A stretch of 64,000 nt of DNA from Neoceratodus forsteri (lineage: Eukaryota > Chordata > Ceratodontiformes > Ceratodontidae), in NCBI GenBank assembly GCA_016271365.2, contig CM057459.1:485783501-485847500 (forward strand), in the 5' to 3' direction. Below the pieces are notes generated by a model that saw only the letters and a list, made by a program, of their open reading frames with translations, was not told where the DNA came from and ran no database searches. The position numbers and the translations under genes are program-made. This document shows positions 61,400 to 64,000 of this stretch, piece by piece (the stretch's first letter is position 1; every line of letters begins with the position of its first letter).

Positions 61400-61500
61400 C
61401 TGCCTCTATTAGTGCATACATAAAATCTACACTACATCTCGTTCTGATGCCCTCCCATTTAGTGTTGCTATCCAAGCATGTTGTTGTTGTGGCCTAGATG
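61400..61500 (-). pseudogene. Penelope-like element, upstream part beyond the Ngaro
   Basis: On the minus strand, VDFMYALIEA reads up to the Ngaro border and continues without a lost base into IIKTRGKLAES at 53069. This is an N-terminal Penelope ORF region. The true 5' end is not seen. Confidence 0.6.
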
Positions 61501-63174
61501 GATGTGTGTAAGCCTCTAGTCATGTGGGTGCAGGGTTCTAGTCCCATGTATTTAACATATTTTAGCATTGTTTTTTTGAATCTATGACTTTGATTCATGA
61601 TATTAAACTTTATTAAAGGCAGTACAATGCAAGCCAATACAAATTAGTGATCAACCCGCCACCAGCACTAAGGCATTCTGATAAGCGATCTGCACTTGCT
61701 TGTCCCCTATCCTCTCAAAGACGTGCTGACTGCCAGCTGGCTTACCTGCTGTCCTCAAGTTGTCTTGATTCAGATCATCTGCACTTTCTTCACCCACTCA
61801 GCACTACTTTCACAACTGTAGCCCCCCTCCTCAGATTGATGGATTTTTGCCCCTAATGTTTTGAGTGTCTCTTTGCTCACTCTAGCTGCTAGTCTTCATG
61901 ATCAGACTGCTTGCTATTATCCAGCAATGTTGCTGAGACTGAGCCAGCTGCCTTCCCCACCTCTTCTGCTTCCTGGCATGTTACCCTGCCCTCCACTCAC
62001 TTTCTCACCCAACTGCTATAGCAAAGAAAAAGGTGCTGGAGTGACATTGCTGCAGCAAGCAACGTTTCTTGTTCGTAGCTAAATGCAGGTATGATCACCT
62101 CCCTGGTCACCCTCAGTCAGTGTTTTGGACAGCTGTCATGGATGGAAAAGAGGTGGTTAGGGCAAAATAAAAAAAAGGGTTATTTTCAAAGGGGAAAAAC
62201 AAATTTCACTGTAATCATGAAATCTGTTACTCCAGTGAATTAATTAACAGATCGACAAACTTGAATGCAGACATAAAATAAAAGATAAATAGTACAATGA
62301 CCAAAGAAGGCCATATTCAGACTGAATGAAAATGGACTAATCTGGGTACCTTACGGTAATGTACAGATTATGAATAATTAGGGTTGCTACAACATCCTAC
62401 AATTCACCCATGCAAATTTGTCCGCGGATGGTTGTTACAGACATTACACATGAGTTTTGGGCAGTTGGCAACAAGGCATGGGGCAGTCGGCAGTCTGAGG
62501 CTATACAGATTTAAAAAAAAAAAAAAAACAGAAACGCACCACAGAGGCAGAAGGAGGAAACTACTGAACAGTAGAAACTTCTAAGTGTGTTTTAATGGAT
62601 GAATGTGAGTAACACTGGTTAAGGTTGGTAGTCTGTTACTTCACTAGCCATATCTGAGCTCCTGACAACATCGGGAATCAAGTGAAATAAATAATAATAA
62701 TATCAAATCCAAGCCTTGTACTACATCTGCCTTGACAGCCTCCTGTGGCAAGCTCCCTCACATTCATATTACACTCTGTGTGAAGTAATTCGTTTTGTGC
62801 TCCTAAACTGACTTTGTACACTGCATCATGGTGCTGTTGCCGCAACTGTGTTCTCTCCTGACATGCTCTTAAGTTTTTGCTCATAAAATAATTTACTCCA
62901 TATGCCTATGTGATTTTGTTCACTTCACTGACCTTTTGTATGTAATTCATTCCTGATTTTACAGAACACTTCTATGTAGTACAAATGAACTGTAACGTTT
63001 GTCTCGCTGCCTTGTAGAATACCTACAAAATATGCACCCTGAATTACTTTACAAATTAGTTTCTAAGTAGGAACTAAACTGTGAGGGTGACTTTTTAAAA
63101 AATGGCTTGTGTTTGGAGTTACTGAAGAGGCATCTGTTGATAAAAACATTTTGGCTGATTGCTTAAAATTCCTT
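61501..63174. other. Unassigned sequence
   Basis: No gene or repeat family recognised. Short A runs lie near 62515-62528. Confidence 0.4.
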
Positions 63175-63288
63175 ATTTCTCACCTACGAAATTCTGGCGA
63201 AATGCGCAAATTTCGCGAATATTTCATGGGTCGAAATTCATGATTTCACCAGAATTTCGCTGGCAAAATTACATTTTGCTGCATCCCT
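63175..63288. mobile_element. Partial hAT-like end
   Basis: cgaaattctggcgaaatgcg and caccagaatttcgctggc are local inverted words, and the segment ends ttttgctgcatcccta, resembling an inverted hAT end (TAGGGATGCAG). No paired left end was found. Confidence 0.35.
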
Positions 63289-63379
63289 AGGCACCACTGC
63301 GGTCAAGCTTCAGCTGCAGGGAGCAGCTTAAAATAGAGCAGTTTAATGCATGACTGGCATGGGGGCATTTTCTAAGAGA

Positions 63380-63500
63380 CTGGGGCCAAACTTGGTGGTG
63401 ATGGAAGCTGTTCAAGAGGGATGGCCTACACCCAAGTTGAAAAGGAATTTGGAAGCTTGAGAATATGTTTACAAAACACCTAGAAAGAACTTTTAACAAT
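63380..63500 (+). pseudogene. Decayed SGNH-hydrolase C-terminal block
   Basis: One plus frame reads LFKRDGLHPS, a stop, KGIWKLENMFTKHLERTFN. The D-G-L-H block followed by a short helix is the C-terminal SGNH motif, as in the CR1 ORF1 at 38331-38846. The parent element is unknown. Confidence 0.45.
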
Positions 63501-63554
63501 TCCAAAAGTCCATTTGCACAATTGAAATCTGCTCCAAGAAATGCTCAGAACCTG

Positions 63555-64000
63555 CTGTCCCAGTGGCGCTGAGGGTTGAGGCACTGGACACCTTCCCTCA
63601 TGCCACGCCATTTACCCATGTTCAGGAATGAGCATGGGCTGCTGGGGGTCAGCGACGAAGAAAAGGATCAGGCATCCATTGGCCTGCTCTCCTTCTCTGG
63701 GGAGGGAGGACACTAGCACTTGGTGCACTGCTGGCTCCCAGCGGAGGCTGGGGGCTGGTGCACCAAGGTTACAACAGGGGAAGGCAAGGCAGATGTTTGG
63801 AAGAACGCATACGGGAGCATGCTCGTTCGCTCCTTGGGCATCATTGCATGTCCTCGGCTTGAGGGAACAAAAAAAAACGGAGGAAAAAGAGGTCTTGGCA
63901 TGATTCATAGCGGTCAGTCCCTGCAGGCACCATCCCCGTGACTGGCAGCAACACACCTCCAGCACCAAATTCTTGTGTGAGGCGGGTCAAGGGATCCCCA
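63555..64000 (+). mobile_element. About 500-bp SINE with tRNA-like head, copy 2
   Basis: Begins cccagtggcgctgagggttg and shares gaggcactgga, ccctcatgccac and agcatgggctgctggggg with copy 1 (51104-51612, minus). Runs off the window end. Overlapping short frames here lack domains. Confidence 0.55.

Overview
The window reads as repeat-dense, non-coding vertebrate DNA. No host protein-coding gene, rRNA or tRNA gene could be supported on either strand. The visible families are CR1, Tx1-type L1-like and L2-like LINEs, a GIY-YIG Penelope-like element, a tyrosine-recombinase (Ngaro-type) retrotransposon, hAT-type non-autonomous elements, tRNA-headed SINEs with MIR-like cores, and many fold-back elements. 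That mix points to a large-genome sarcopterygian or amphibian-like vertebrate. The species cannot be fixed from this sequence.

Layout. Positions 1-31 kb hold mostly non-autonomous DNA elements in unrecognised sequence: a 2-kb hAT-like element (680-2689), three long GC-rich fold-back elements (5605-7390, 8848-10374, 16225-17814), small hAT and hairpin MITEs, CR1 3' scraps, tRNA-derived SINEs, a palindromic MITE (23806-24172), a GATCAAAG satellite (24640-24950 and 28620-29600) and a large palindrome centred on an AT microsatellite (29640-30470). Positions 31.5-34.8 kb hold a LINE C-terminal fragment and a palindrome split by a second hAT-like element.

Positions 34.8-45.4 kb are a nested stack on the minus strand. 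An old CR1 (coiled-coil ORF1, esterase domain, endonuclease, reverse transcriptase) is split by an L2-like 3' end (36302-36942) and by a SINE. The SINE is split by a nearly complete 5.7-kb Tx1-type LINE (39071-44755) with a perfect 14-bp target duplication.

Positions 46.5-61.5 kb hold a palindromic MITE, a long hairpin, and a minus-strand Penelope-like element (49660-53069 plus 61400-61500). The Penelope element is split by an 8.3-kb Ngaro-type element (53070-61399) with no target duplication. The Ngaro carries split direct repeats (A1, B1, A2, B2), gag, RT/RNase H, tyrosine recombinase and an SGNH-hydrolase remnant. It is itself interrupted by a hAT MITE (56423-56780) and an L2-like fragment (59345-59810). 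The last part (61.5-64 kb) is mostly unrecognised, with an SGNH remnant and a second copy of the roughly 500-bp SINE that also sits inside the Penelope element.

All recognised coding regions are retrotransposon genes damaged by stops, frameshifts or insertions, so none is expected to make a full protein. The main value of the window is its insertion chronology and its families of fold-back DNA.
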